From the NCBI RefSeq assembly GCF_900206265.1, contig NZ_LT907782.1, forward strand, positions 1,178,001 to 1,242,000: a stretch of DNA of 64,000 nucleotides. The letters run 5' to 3'. Origin of the DNA: Nitrosomonas ureae (GTDB taxonomy: Bacteria; Pseudomonadota; Gammaproteobacteria; Burkholderiales; Nitrosomonadaceae). The notes below the pieces were generated by a model. The model ran no database searches. It worked only from the letters and a program-made list of their open reading frames with translations, and had not been told where the DNA came from. Position numbers and translations under genes: made by a program. Below are positions 32,095 to 39,986 of this stretch, one piece after another; position 1 is the stretch's first letter; every line of letters starts with the position of its first letter.

Positions 32095-32442
32095 GTTAAT
32101 GAGCATGCTCCCGTAATTTATTCTCCAGTGCCTTACCCGCACATTGCACTATAGAAGCTTACTTTATTTCAAAAGATATTATGCACAATTTTTTGGGTAT
32201 GGATATAAGAATTTTCTGACATATAACACTATGAATATTTTATATCTTTTACGCAATCAACATTTTGCCACAGAAAACTGCATAGGTTACTTACCGATTT
32301 CAAAGCGCTGAAAATTTATGCACCCTTACTCGAAACTGCGCTTGTACATTTATCATAAACATTCAGTAATACTCCGAAAATCTCCATTATCTTGCCGCAA
32401 AAAAGCCTTATTATATGACGTCAAGATCCAATTAATTGCAAT
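32095..32442. other. Divergent promoter region
   Basis: 348 bases between the FadL-like gene (minus) and the GGDEF-EAL gene (plus). AT-rich; promoters for both are expected here, but no single -35/-10 pair stands out and no operator was seen. Confidence 0.5.
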
Positions 32443-34839
32443 GTGAATTCCCAATCTCCCTCCCCCAATCGTTCTGGCGCATTACTGGCGGAACAAATCA
32501 AGCTGGCTTATCAGCAAGCTCCTAAGGCATTATTTGTCACCTTGATTGTTGCCACTATGTTAGCTTATATTTTTTGGGGATTGGTCGGAAAAAACTGGCT
32601 TCTAGGCTGGTTGGCGGCAATTTATGCTCTCACTTTCGTCAGGTTTCTGATGGTCAAGGCCTATTTCCGTAAAAAACCATCTGCTGCCGAATCAGTAATC
32701 TGGGGACAGCAATTTTATATCGGTGCACTGTTAGCAGGGATACTGTGGGGTTCCGCCGGAAGCATTTTCTTTATTGCTGATAGTGCTATCCATCAATTAT
32801 TCCTAGCCTACTTGCTGGGCGGCATGGTTGCAGGTGCAATGGCGACCTTATCGTCGTATAAAGGTGTCTTTTTAGCTTTTTCGATACCTGTTGCGCTTCC
32901 TTTCACTTATCAGGTCATTACGTACGAAAGTGATACTCAGATAATCATCGCGCTGACTTATTTGTTATTTGTATTTACGATGGGCAGAATTTCGTACCAA
33001 CTGCATCAAACAATTACGGATTCGCTAAAACTTCGTTTTGACAAAAACGAGCTGCTAATGCGCCTGATTCAAACCAAAAATCAGCTGGAACAGCGAGTAG
33101 CAGAGCGTACCGAAGCGCTCACCATAACCAACGATATTCTGCATCAGGAAAAAGAGCTATTTCAGATTACGCTGGCAAGCATCAGTGATGCAGTCATCAC
33201 CACAGATACGAATGGAAAGATTACTTTTCTGAATCCGACAGCGGAAAGATTTACCGGTTGGAGTAATGAGGAAATGCATGACACACCTCTACAGGAAGTG
33301 TTCAATATTATGGACATAGCCACCCATAAGCCGGCCCCGGATCCACTGGCAGATCACTTAAACGAACTTGAAATTTCTCCCAAGTACAGCGAATGTATAT
33401 TGATCCATCGGGACAAGAAAGAATACATCATCGATTACTCCGTAGCACCGATCCAAAACGAACAAAAACATAGTATTGGTGCCGTGATAACGTTTCGCGA
33501 TGTGACAGAACAACGTAAGCTGACGTTGAAACTTGCCTACCAAGCTGCACATGACTCGTTAACCGGTCTGCTCAATCGCAAGGAATTCGAGAATCGCCTC
33601 AGCAAAATCCTGACATCCATGCGCAAAAATGACATGCATGCGCTGCTGTATCTTGACCTCGATCAATTCAAAATTGTCAACGACAGTTGCGGCCACAGTG
33701 CCGGCGATAAGCTACTACGCCAAGTAACCGCACTATTACATTCCAAGCTGCGCGCAAGAGATACATTGGCACGTCTGGGTGGTGATGAATTCGGTGTTAT
33801 TCTAGAGCACTGCCCCAAAGATCAAGCGCTAAAAGTAGCCGACACATTACGTGAGTTGGTACAAAATTTCCGTTTCCAGTGGCGGGGAAAAACTTTCACT
33901 ATTGGGGTAAGCATCGGATTATTTCCGATCACTCATGAAAATCAAGGTCTTGAGCATGCACTCAATGCAGCTGACAACGCCTGTTATGCCGCCAAAGAAC
34001 AAGGGCGCAATCGAGTACAGATATATCAATTCGTACCTCATCTGCAAGGTTCTGTTGAAATGCAGCAATGGTTGCCGCGTATTCAAAACGCCCTGACAGA
34101 GCAACGTTTTCAGCTTTATTATCAACCAATCCAATTAATCTCGTCGAAACACGCGGAACAAGAACAACATGGTGAAATTTTATTGCGCCTGCAAGATGAG
34201 AATGGTCAACTGATTATGCCTGGAGCATTTCTACCTGCGGCGGGGCGGCATGATCAAATACTGCTAATTGATCGCTGGGTGGTACAGCAGTCACTACAGC
34301 TCATAAAAGCGCATGCAACGCACACGATCAATGCAATCTACACCATCAATATATCCGGACAAGCACTGGTAAACGAAGATTTTCTTGATTTCACGGTAAA
34401 CAGCATCAAAGCCAGTCAGCTGGATCCCGCTTGTATCTGTTTCGAAATCAGCGAACAGACTGCGCTGAACGATTTACAGCATGTCATACGTTTTGTCACC
34501 ACCTTGAAAGAATTGGGCTGTCGCGTTTCCATCGATGATTTTAGCAGCAACTTATCATCGTTCAGTTATTTGAAAGATATTCCACTTGATTATCTGAAAA
34601 TCGACGGACGATTGATCAAAAATATGCTTACTGATCCAGTCAACCAGGCAATGGTTGAATCGATTCATCACATCGGCCATATCATGCGGCTTAAAACGAT
34701 CGCCGTATGGGTGGAAAATGATCAAACACTACAAATCCTGGAAAATATCGGTGTCGATTATGTACAAGGCTTCTGGGTAGCTGAACCCACACCCCTGAAT
34801 GCGAGCTTACCCTTAACTGACAAAAAAGCTCAGGAATAA
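32443..34839 (+). CDS. Membrane PAS-GGDEF-EAL cyclic-di-GMP protein
   Basis: 798 residues from a GTG start. Several N-terminal membrane helices (to about residue 180), a coiled linker, a PAS domain (about 240-355), then GGDEF with intact GGDEF (446-450) and an RxxD I-site (437-440), which together predict an active, product-inhibited diguanylate cyclase. The EAL domain is altered: EILLR instead of EALLR, DDFS instead of DDFG, and AVWVE where AEGVE is usual. It may therefore be an inactive phosphodiesterase or a sensor. Confidence 0.88.
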   Translation: MNSQSPSPNRSGALLAEQIKLAYQQAPKALFVTLIVATMLAYIFWGLVGKNWLLGWLAAIYALTFVRFLMVKAYFRKKPSAAESVIWGQQFYIGALLAGILWGSAGSIFFIADSAIHQLFLAYLLGGMVAGAMATLSSYKGVFLAFSIPVALPFTYQVITYESDTQIIIALTYLLFVFTMGRISYQLHQTITDSLKLRFDKNELLMRLIQTKNQLEQRVAERTEALTITNDILHQEKELFQITLASISDAVITTDTNGKITFLNPTAERFTGWSNEEMHDTPLQEVFNIMDIATHKPAPDPLADHLNELEISPKYSECILIHRDKKEYIIDYSVAPIQNEQKHSIGAVITFRDVTEQRKLTLKLAYQAAHDSLTGLLNRKEFENRLSKILTSMRKNDMHALLYLDLDQFKIVNDSCGHSAGDKLLRQVTALLHSKLRARDTLARLGGDEFGVILEHCPKDQALKVADTLRELVQNFRFQWRGKTFTIGVSIGLFPITHENQGLEHALNAADNACYAAKEQGRNRVQIYQFVPHLQGSVEMQQWLPRIQNALTEQRFQLYYQPIQLISSKHAEQEQHGEILLRLQDENGQLIMPGAFLPAAGRHDQILLIDRWVVQQSLQLIKAHATHTINAIYTINISGQALVNEDFLDFTVNSIKASQLDPACICFEISEQTALNDLQHVIRFVTTLKELGCRVSIDDFSSNLSSFSYLKDIPLDYLKIDGRLIKNMLTDPVNQAMVESIHHIGHIMRLKTIAVWVENDQTLQILENIGVDYVQGFWVAEPTPLNASLPLTDKKAQE

Positions 34840-34966
34840 TCCGCAACCCGCTTTCTTGTCTGCACTATACGCGTACAAACCAACTTTATTTTGAAATCCT
34901 TAGCAAAAGGATAAAAGCTTCAAATTGCGTTTTATCATTCATCATTCCCTTCTGCCCCGTATACTA

Positions 34967-35704
34967 TTAAGTGTCGTATTGAGCGAAATACTTGCCGAGT
35001 ATTCTTTTGTTCTGCTCCCTAACTACTCCATAACACTCGCAAGTGGTAGTCAACAACCCCTTGCGATCAAGCAATTCTATTTTACCCCGTGTGCGTTTAA
35101 TAAGTCCTTTTTCCTGAAGTTGAGTAGCCGCGAGGGAAACACTTTCGCGGCGCACACCCAACACTTGTGAGATTCGCGCTTGCGTCAAATTAAAAACGGT
35201 AGATCGTAAAGTGTCGTTATAGATCAGTAGATATCGGCACAACTGCTGCTCAATGGAGTGCAGACGATTACAGATGATACTTTGCGAGAGTTGAACTATC
35301 AGCGTCTGGGTATAACATAAACAAATTTCCTGAAAACACGGTAATTCCTCAAAAAATTTCTCTACGTATTTAGCCTCCATGACATAAGCTTGACCAGGGT
35401 TCATGACCACTGCTCTTTTAGCCATTCGGGCATCTCCGACAAAGGTTACAATGCCAACCATACCTTGCCGCCCTGTCATTCCGACCTCAATCGAATTTCC
35501 GTCTTCAGTATCGTAGAGCATGCAGATCATGACAGTGGTAGGAAAATAGATATGCTTACGTCTTTCATCCATCTCCCATAAGACTTGATCCATTTCCAGA
35601 TCGACCAGCCTTAACGAAGGCTTAATCGCGTCAAATTCGTTTTGTGGCAAAGCCGCTAAAAGCTGATTCTGTATTTTAGCGGTTACTTTTTCAACCGTAG
35701 ACAT
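34967..35704 (-). CDS. Crp/Fnr-family transcription regulator
   Basis: 245 residues. N-terminal cyclic-nucleotide-like beta domain (VLWEMDERRKHIYFPTTVMI, GMTGRQGMVGIVTFVG), long dimer helix, and an HTH_Crp domain (FNLTQARISQVLGVRRESVS). No Cys cluster of the Fnr type is seen in the N-terminus. The effector is not deducible. It is convergent with the GGDEF-EAL gene. Confidence 0.88.
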   Translation of the reverse strand: MSTVEKVTAKIQNQLLAALPQNEFDAIKPSLRLVDLEMDQVLWEMDERRKHIYFPTTVMICMLYDTEDGNSIEVGMTGRQGMVGIVTFVGDARMAKRAVVMNPGQAYVMEAKYVEKFFEELPCFQEICLCYTQTLIVQLSQSIICNRLHSIEQQLCRYLLIYNDTLRSTVFNLTQARISQVLGVRRESVSLAATQLQEKGLIKRTRGKIELLDRKGLLTTTCECYGVVREQNKRILGKYFAQYDT

Positions 35705-36176
35705 ATTGACATCTAGATTGCGATCTTTATCTGCATTGTCAGTTGACCCGAGAGCCTTTACTTTTAGAAAATCGTTAACGGTTTTGATACTAGCACATTA
35801 AAGTCTGATCAGTCATTATACTTTACCATTACTCAATATGAGGATGGCGATGGCAATCCATCTTGCGGGAAAACCCATAACACGGCCCACCTAACTCCAT
35901 GCTTGGTATCGAGTAAATCACCACCGAAGTGCTATTAAGCCATATGATACAGACCAGCACTATCACTTATTTTATAAGGTTTATCTTTGAATTAGCTTGA
36001 CTAATGGCTATATGCGTAAGCATATGATGGTATCTCGTAAAGTGGCTTGAGGGAACTACCACCAAAATTATGGTATGTAAAGCTTTCTTATGAGATTATC
36101 TGATATATAAATATGCATTAAAACTTAACGAATTCAATGCATTTGATACGATATGAAACTTTCTGAAAACCTTTAT
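35705..36176. other. Intergenic region before the prophage, no gene seen
   Basis: 472 bases between the Crp/Fnr-like gene and the attachment site. No frame with a recognised product or ribosome site. It contains the promoter of the regulator at its left. Confidence 0.5.
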
Positions 36177-36236
36177 TGGTGCCGAGAGGGGGAATCGAAC
36201 CCCCATGATGTTACCATCGCGGGATTTTGAGTCCCG
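36177..36236 (-). other. attL: 3' fragment of tRNA-Leu(CAA)
   Basis: The minus strand gives the anticodon arm with loop CTCAAAA (anticodon CAA), a long variable arm, a T-arm with a five-G/five-C stem and TTCGATT loop, the acceptor strand TCTCGGC and ACCA. The D-arm and 5' acceptor strand are absent; unrelated AT-rich DNA starts at 36237. This is the host-side relic left when a phage integrates in a tRNA gene. The intact tRNA should lie at the far right end of the prophage. Confidence 0.88.
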
Positions 36237-36378
36237 ATTTGATTTTATTGTTATTAATTAGTTATATAAAGAACCTGTTCCGCAAATCACTATGATTTGA
36301 TGATCCAAGATCGTTTATCCATGCTGGGCAATTTATTTTTGCGGAATAGATTTATTTTCATTTTATTTGAAATAATGC

Positions 36379-36407
36379 TTGAAACTGTCGCAAATACGAC
36401 ATACAAT
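36379..36407 (+). promoter_or_regulatory. Promoter with operator of the Aca2-like operon
   Basis: TTGAAA (36379-36384), 17-base spacer, TACAAT (36402-36407). Within the spacer a perfect inverted repeat TGTCG (36386-36390) / CGACA (36397-36401) occupies the space between the two elements, where a bound HTH dimer would block polymerase. Confidence 0.8.
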
Positions 36408-36415
36408 AATCACAT

Positions 36416-36436
36416 GCTTCGGAATTGGTTCGAAGC
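36416..36436 (+). promoter_or_regulatory. Leader stem-loop next to the ribosome binding site
   Basis: GCTTCG (36416-36421) and CGAAGC (36431-36436) flank 9 bases. It begins at about the predicted transcription start and ends six bases before the AAGGAGA ribosome site (36442-36448). In RNA it would form a 6-bp hairpin; as DNA it could be a second operator. Confidence 0.6.
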
Positions 36437-36454
36437 TACTCAAGGAGAGATAAA

Positions 36455-36607
36455 ATGAAACAATATTACATTACAGAAGAATCAAACAGTGTTTGCGTTT
36501 GGAATGGCAAAACTGGCGAATGCGTGTTTCAAATATCACGATACGTTGATGGTTATACAGGTTACGAACAAGCTGTAGCAAAATGTGCAGAACTAAATGC
36601 TCAATAA
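36455..36607 (+). CDS. 50-residue protein, anti-CRISPR candidate
   Basis: Starts MKQYYITEESNSVCVWNGKT after a strong ribosome site AAGGAGA at 7 bases. No recognised domain; the sequence suggests a small beta-hairpin followed by a helix (TGYEQAVAKCAELNAQ). It is the first gene of a two-gene operon whose second gene encodes an Aca2/YdiL-like HTH protein, overlapping by 11 bases. Position, size, orientation against the late genes and promoter layout match anti-CRISPR operons. Function is inferred only from this context. Confidence 0.7.
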   Translation: MKQYYITEESNSVCVWNGKTGECVFQISRYVDGYTGYEQAVAKCAELNAQ

Positions 36608-36953
36608 AGAACTAAAAGCACTCAGGAAGATATTCTTCTTGAGTGTGGCAGAAGCAGCCGAGCATATCGGTTATGTTTCTGCGCGCACTTGGCAACGCTG
36701 GGAGTTGGGAGAATATAAAATTCCCGATGACGTTGAGAAAAAAATGAACGATTTGGCAGAGCGCAGACTTCAAATGATCGAATCTTGCGACGATGTCATG
36801 AGCGAACATGATCCGGAGTCGACTGTCTTTGATTTCGATATGACGTTTGATGATTACAGATCGCGGCATCCTGAAGCAAGCGTTATTGATTGGAAGCTTT
36901 CTCAAAGTGTTGCAGCATACTTCCTAGGCGAAGGTATCGCCAGTCTGAAATAA
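36597..36953 (+). CDS. Aca2/YdiL-like HTH regulator
   Basis: 118 residues. N-terminal HTH (ELKALRKIFFLSVAEAAEHI, then YVSARTWQRWELGEYKIPDD) and a C-terminal part ending VIDWKLSQSVAAYFLGEGIA. This is the whole-length pattern of E. coli YdiL (DUF1870) and of Aca2, the anti-CRISPR-associated autorepressor first studied in Pectobacterium phage ZF40. Aca2 represses its operon through inverted repeats in the promoter and also binds an RNA stem-loop. Both kinds of repeat are found upstream here. The stop abuts the end of a convergent tail gene. Confidence 0.82.
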   Translation: MLNKELKALRKIFFLSVAEAAEHIGYVSARTWQRWELGEYKIPDDVEKKMNDLAERRLQMIESCDDVMSEHDPESTVFDFDMTFDDYRSRHPEASVIDWKLSQSVAAYFLGEGIASLK

Positions 36954-37244
36954 TTACACCACCAAAACTAAATCCGGATTAGGATTCAGACCGCGCAAAT
37001 TATCATTTTCAGTAGCTGTTATTTTTAGCCGGTAAGTGCCAGGATCCGTGATCTGATCATCCTCGATCCGGAGATTAATACTTGATCCCACCTTGGTAAT
37101 CTGCCCGGCTTCCATGGTAAAGCTATAAACGTTTCCACTTTGACTTTCCAAAGCAATCGACATGTCCGTTATGTCGCCGACATCGATGCCGGTAACATTG
37201 ATCGTTATATCGACGTCCGTTTGTTTAAATATTTTGATCGTCAT
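36954..37244 (-). CDS. Small phage tail-associated protein, beta-sandwich like
   Basis: 96 residues, not recognised. Alternating hydrophobic strands (VDITINVTGIDVGDITDMSI, TDPGTYRLKITATENDN) suggest an Ig-like or receptor-binding beta domain. It overlaps the repeat-containing tail protein by four bases and is the last gene of the late operon before the convergent Aca2-like gene. Confidence 0.65.
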   Translation of the reverse strand: MTIKIFKQTDVDITINVTGIDVGDITDMSIALESQSGNVYSFTMEAGQITKVGSSINLRIEDDQITDPGTYRLKITATENDNLRGLNPNPDLVLVV

Positions 37245-38416
37245 GGCGTGGCCTGTATTGTTAAAGTTTCATATGCTGCAGATACTTCATGTTGTTCTAG
37301 CGCCGCATTGATCGAGTGCGTTTGGTAAGTTACATTGATAATTCCGGATGCTACTATTTCACCGTTACGGGTGCGGCCTGTAATGAGTGACCCTTGGCCA
37401 AGGAGATCACCGGCCGCAGTGTGAACAGTAACCGAGTCGGATCGATCAGCATCGCCGCTTAACTGTGCGCCCTGCCCCACCAACTCGCCGTCTGCATGGT
37501 GAGAGCGGTATCTAATTGCCAGGCCGAATAGTTCCGATCCTTGCCCGATCAGCTCCGCATTCGAGTCATGCGATCGATACCTGATGGCTTCGCCGCTGAT
37601 ATTACTTCCACCGGCAACCAAATTACCGGACGCATCTAAATGCCTGAATCTGCGTGCCGAGCCATCGATGTCAGATCCTTGACCTGATAACGCTCCCGAT
37701 ACTTCATGCGAGACATTATGGACCGCACTCCCCGCCAAGGTTGATCCTTGTCCGGATAGTGATCCACTGGCAGTATGGGTAACGGCGGCTTGCTTAAATG
37801 TCGCTACGGCCGCAACCCAGGTTTGTGCACTATCGATTTGCGCGGTGTAATCAACTGATGTATTTGCGTCAACAACCTGGGCAGCCAGTACGGTAGTATT
37901 TCTGGATGCCGTGGTACCGCCGGTTGATTGGGATGTGCCGACGATTGTTTGGCTTTGACCAAACGCTGTAAAATTTACAGTATCGCGCGCGCTGAAAAGA
38001 TTAATAACAAGCTCCGCCGCTTGCGATAGTGTGCCAGTAGCGCCTGTATTTAATACTATGCTAGCAACGCCATTGTTGCCGTTGAATTTGTCCAGTGGAG
38101 TCGCATGAATTCCAGACCATTCGCTGGCCGCTCCGCTGGTTTTCTGACTCCCCGATAGCGTAAATTGCGCCGTGGTCGGTTCTGATGATCCAGCTATCTT
38201 GTAATAAATGGCGCCGTCAATGTTGGTACCATTGCCGGTACTAGCAGCAAGATTCCATCCCGACGGCACTCCGGTAACAGCGACATCGCCACGCCAAGCG
38301 AAACCTGCAACGAGTAAATTGCCGGGTGTCGGAGTATTCGGATAGTTGAATGTGACAGTTGTTAACTGACCAGCACCGACCGTATTGCGCTGCGCTGTGA
38401 GTTCAGTTATTGCCAC
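37241..38416 (-). CDS. Phage tail/fibre protein with 23-residue repeats
   Basis: 391 residues. The N-terminal half (to about 212) is a beta-rich domain seen in phage tip proteins (NTPTPGNLLVAGFAWRGDV, VINLFSARDTVNFTAFGQSQ). Residues 214-355 are six tandem repeats of about 23 residues built on GxLxGQGSxLxG. A short tail follows. Probably an adhesin or fibre part; exact role unknown. Confidence 0.75.
   Translation of the reverse strand: MAITELTAQRNTVGAGQLTTVTFNYPNTPTPGNLLVAGFAWRGDVAVTGVPSGWNLAASTGNGTNIDGAIYYKIAGSSEPTTAQFTLSGSQKTSGAASEWSGIHATPLDKFNGNNGVASIVLNTGATGTLSQAAELVINLFSARDTVNFTAFGQSQTIVGTSQSTGGTTASRNTTVLAAQVVDANTSVDYTAQIDSAQTWVAAVATFKQAAVTHTASGSLSGQGSTLAGSAVHNVSHEVSGALSGQGSDIDGSARRFRHLDASGNLVAGGSNISGEAIRYRSHDSNAELIGQGSELFGLAIRYRSHHADGELVGQGAQLSGDADRSDSVTVHTAAGDLLGQGSLITGRTRNGEIVASGIINVTYQTHSINAALEQHEVSAAYETLTIQATP
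37352..37777 (-). repeat. Six tandem repeats of about 23 codons in a tail gene
   Basis: Units begin at residues 214, 237, 260, 283, 306 and 332 of the protein. Consensus: H-x3-G-x-L-x-G-Q-G-S-x-L-x-G-x-A-x-R. The first four units are exactly 23 residues, the fifth is 26. The spacing points to a solenoid or beta-helix. Confidence 0.85.
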
Positions 38417-38426
38417 GGCAATACCT

Positions 38427-38816
38427 TTATGCGGTCAAAGCGGTATAGGTAAGGCTCGACACTTCAACCGTATCACCAGGCGCAATAGTTAAACCACCCG
38501 TCATATTAATATCCGATCCGGATGCGCCAACTGCGCAATGAATAACAACGGTACCGCCCGAAGTTTCAAGCGTTGCATTGGCCACTGGCGATGCATTGCC
38601 TGTTGCATCCGTATCTGAACTGATGGCATTCGCCGTAGCCGTTCCATTCGATGAGTCACCGAATGCATCCGCTGACAATGGCAAAGTTGCAACCACCGCA
38701 CCAGGCGCACCGATATTACCAGCCAATCTTAATTTTAAATTACCGGACGCTCCTATCAGGAGCGTCACTGCGTCCGTCGCTGCATCCCGCGCTGCCGTGC
38801 TGTGTGTCACTGTCAT
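38427..38816 (-). CDS. Small phage structural protein
   Basis: 129 residues, Ala/Thr/Gly-rich and beta-rich (DAVTLLIGASGNLKLRLAGN, TLETSGGTVVIHCAVGASGS). It resembles small tail or head-associated proteins of siphophages. Ribosome site TAGGAGA precedes the ATG. It is 11 bases upstream of the repeat protein and probably cofunctional with it. Confidence 0.7.
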   Translation of the reverse strand: MTVTHSTAARDAATDAVTLLIGASGNLKLRLAGNIGAPGAVVATLPLSADAFGDSSNGTATANAISSDTDATGNASPVANATLETSGGTVVIHCAVGASGSDINMTGGLTIAPGDTVEVSSLTYTALTA

Positions 38817-38937
38817 GCTGTTCTCCTAAATTATCTCCAAGCTTGCCAACCATGTTGTAAGTTTCCGCCCTTCCGGTGGCCGCTCTCGTTACTTTCAATT
38901 TGAATTTAAGCTCACCTTCCTGCCCGTGCAAATTCAT
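38740..38937 (-). CDS. Small phage protein of unknown function
   Basis: 65 residues. The first half (MNLHGQEGELKFKLKVTRAA, TGRAETYNMVGKL) has the look of small conserved phage proteins that precede tail-tip genes. The start has a good ribosome site (TTGGAGG). The last 25 residues overlap the next gene in another frame by 77 bases, an unusually long overlap, so the C-terminus may be misread. Confidence 0.55.
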   Translation of the reverse strand: MNLHGQEGELKFKLKVTRAATGRAETYNMVGKLGDNLGEQHDSDTQHGSAGCSDGRSDAPDRSVR

Positions 38938-38960
38938 TAATCCTCCAATTAGGTAATTAC

Positions 38961-39422
38961 TTAAGGTCTGCAGAAAGTATTATTGTTCCAAGCCTTTTTA
39001 CCTGCCAACAATACTGCAAAGAATCTAGCCCATATCCATGGATAAAACCAAGGCACGAATGAAAACAAACTCTTTAGCCATGCTAGTTTTGATTTCTTAA
39101 ATGGATTTGAACTCACTACCATTCCGACCAAAAAACCCAAATCAGTAGCCCATTTGGTTGTTGGTCTCCCATAAAAGTCTAAGTGCGTGCGATACCTAAA
39201 ATCATGCTTCTTGCATTCCCGCTTTAGGTATTGGCTTGCCCTACTACACCCATCCGAATGGACATAAAGCCCGATCAAGTCACAATCCTCATCGGTTAAT
39301 TCCAGGTCATTACCGGTCGATAACTTCGACAGAAATTCTCCTACGTCATGATAGGTACCTAATTTGTCCGGCCAGAAGACATTCTTGATAGTGTTAAGAA
39401 GGAATACAATTATTTCTGTCAT
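38961..39422 (-). CDS. Phospholipase A2-like phage protein
   Basis: 153 residues. The central part carries SDGCSR, then CKKHDFRYRTHLDFYGRPTT and ATDLGFLVGM: a Cys followed by HD, a Tyr three later and an Asp further on, the pattern of the phospholipase A2 catalytic helices. The C-terminus is hydrophobic (FSFVPWFYPWIWARFFAVLL), suggesting membrane contact. It lies beside the spanin and holin-like genes, so a role in lysis or membrane damage is plausible but inferred. Confidence 0.55.
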   Translation of the reverse strand: MTEIIVFLLNTIKNVFWPDKLGTYHDVGEFLSKLSTGNDLELTDEDCDLIGLYVHSDGCSRASQYLKRECKKHDFRYRTHLDFYGRPTTKWATDLGFLVGMVVSSNPFKKSKLAWLKSLFSFVPWFYPWIWARFFAVLLAGKKAWNNNTFCRP

Positions 39423-39515
39423 TTTTCAATAACCTTTTAATATCGATAAGTTAATCATCCTTTCCTTATCCGATTACTAATTTAAAGAAAATGCGTTTTC
39501 CTTTAAAATCTTCGT

Positions 39516-39986
39516 TCATTCGCTAACTTGTATTTGATTAATCCAAAGTTCACAAGAATTCGCTAGCGCTATTGCGGTTGACGCAATTGCTGTATCAATT
39601 GCATGATCCTCTCTTTCTCTGCTTTCGGAATCGTCAACGGTTCCGGGCATGGAGTTTCTACAGCGACCGGCACTGTTTGACATGCGCTTAGTAAGATTAT
39701 CAACATCACGCTGAAATTTGCTCGCATGATCCGCGTATATTTCCGCTGCATTGTATGACCTCTCTGCGTTTTGTTTATTGATTGCGTCTACTTCTTTGTT
39801 CTTCTTATCCAAAAGCCGTTGCGTTGCTTTTTGATATTCTGATACGGCGCGGTCATAGCCGCCCTGATCAATTTTGTGATAGATGTAGGCCAGCGCAATT
39901 AATGCCGCAACAACACCAATTGCATGCGGAAGATATTTGAAAAATACCTCTTTGATTAAACTTGGCGGCATGGGAATCATCACCAC
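39516..39986 (-). CDS. Rz-like inner-membrane spanin
   Basis: 156 residues. One N-terminal membrane helix (HAIGVVAALIALAYIYHKID) and a long periplasmic coiled region rich in Lys/Glu/Gln. A second frame nested inside encodes a lipoprotein, the hallmark of Rz/Rz1 pairs. Joins inner and outer membrane in the last lysis step. Overlaps the upstream holin-like gene by seven bases. Confidence 0.85.
   Translation of the reverse strand: MVMIPMPPSLIKEVFFKYLPHAIGVVAALIALAYIYHKIDQGGYDRAVSEYQKATQRLLDKKNKEVDAINKQNAERSYNAAEIYADHASKFQRDVDNLTKRMSNSAGRCRNSMPGTVDDSESREREDHAIDTAIASTAIALANSCELWINQIQVSE
39569..39727 (-). CDS. Rz1-like outer-membrane lipoprotein, nested in Rz
   Basis: About 52 residues from MRANFSVMLIILLSACQ, with a lipobox LSAC and a Pro-rich mature part (ETPCPEPLTIPKAEKERI). 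It lies wholly inside the Rz gene in another frame, as in lambda. An upstream in-frame start at 39751 is possible. The outer-membrane partner of the spanin complex. Confidence 0.85.
   Translation of the reverse strand: MRANFSVMLIILLSACQTVPVAVETPCPEPLTIPKAEKERIMQLIQQLRQPQ

Noticed and set aside
36177-36236. Complete tRNA-Leu gene
   Set aside because: No D-arm or 5' acceptor strand lies to the right of 36236, so only the 3' part is present.
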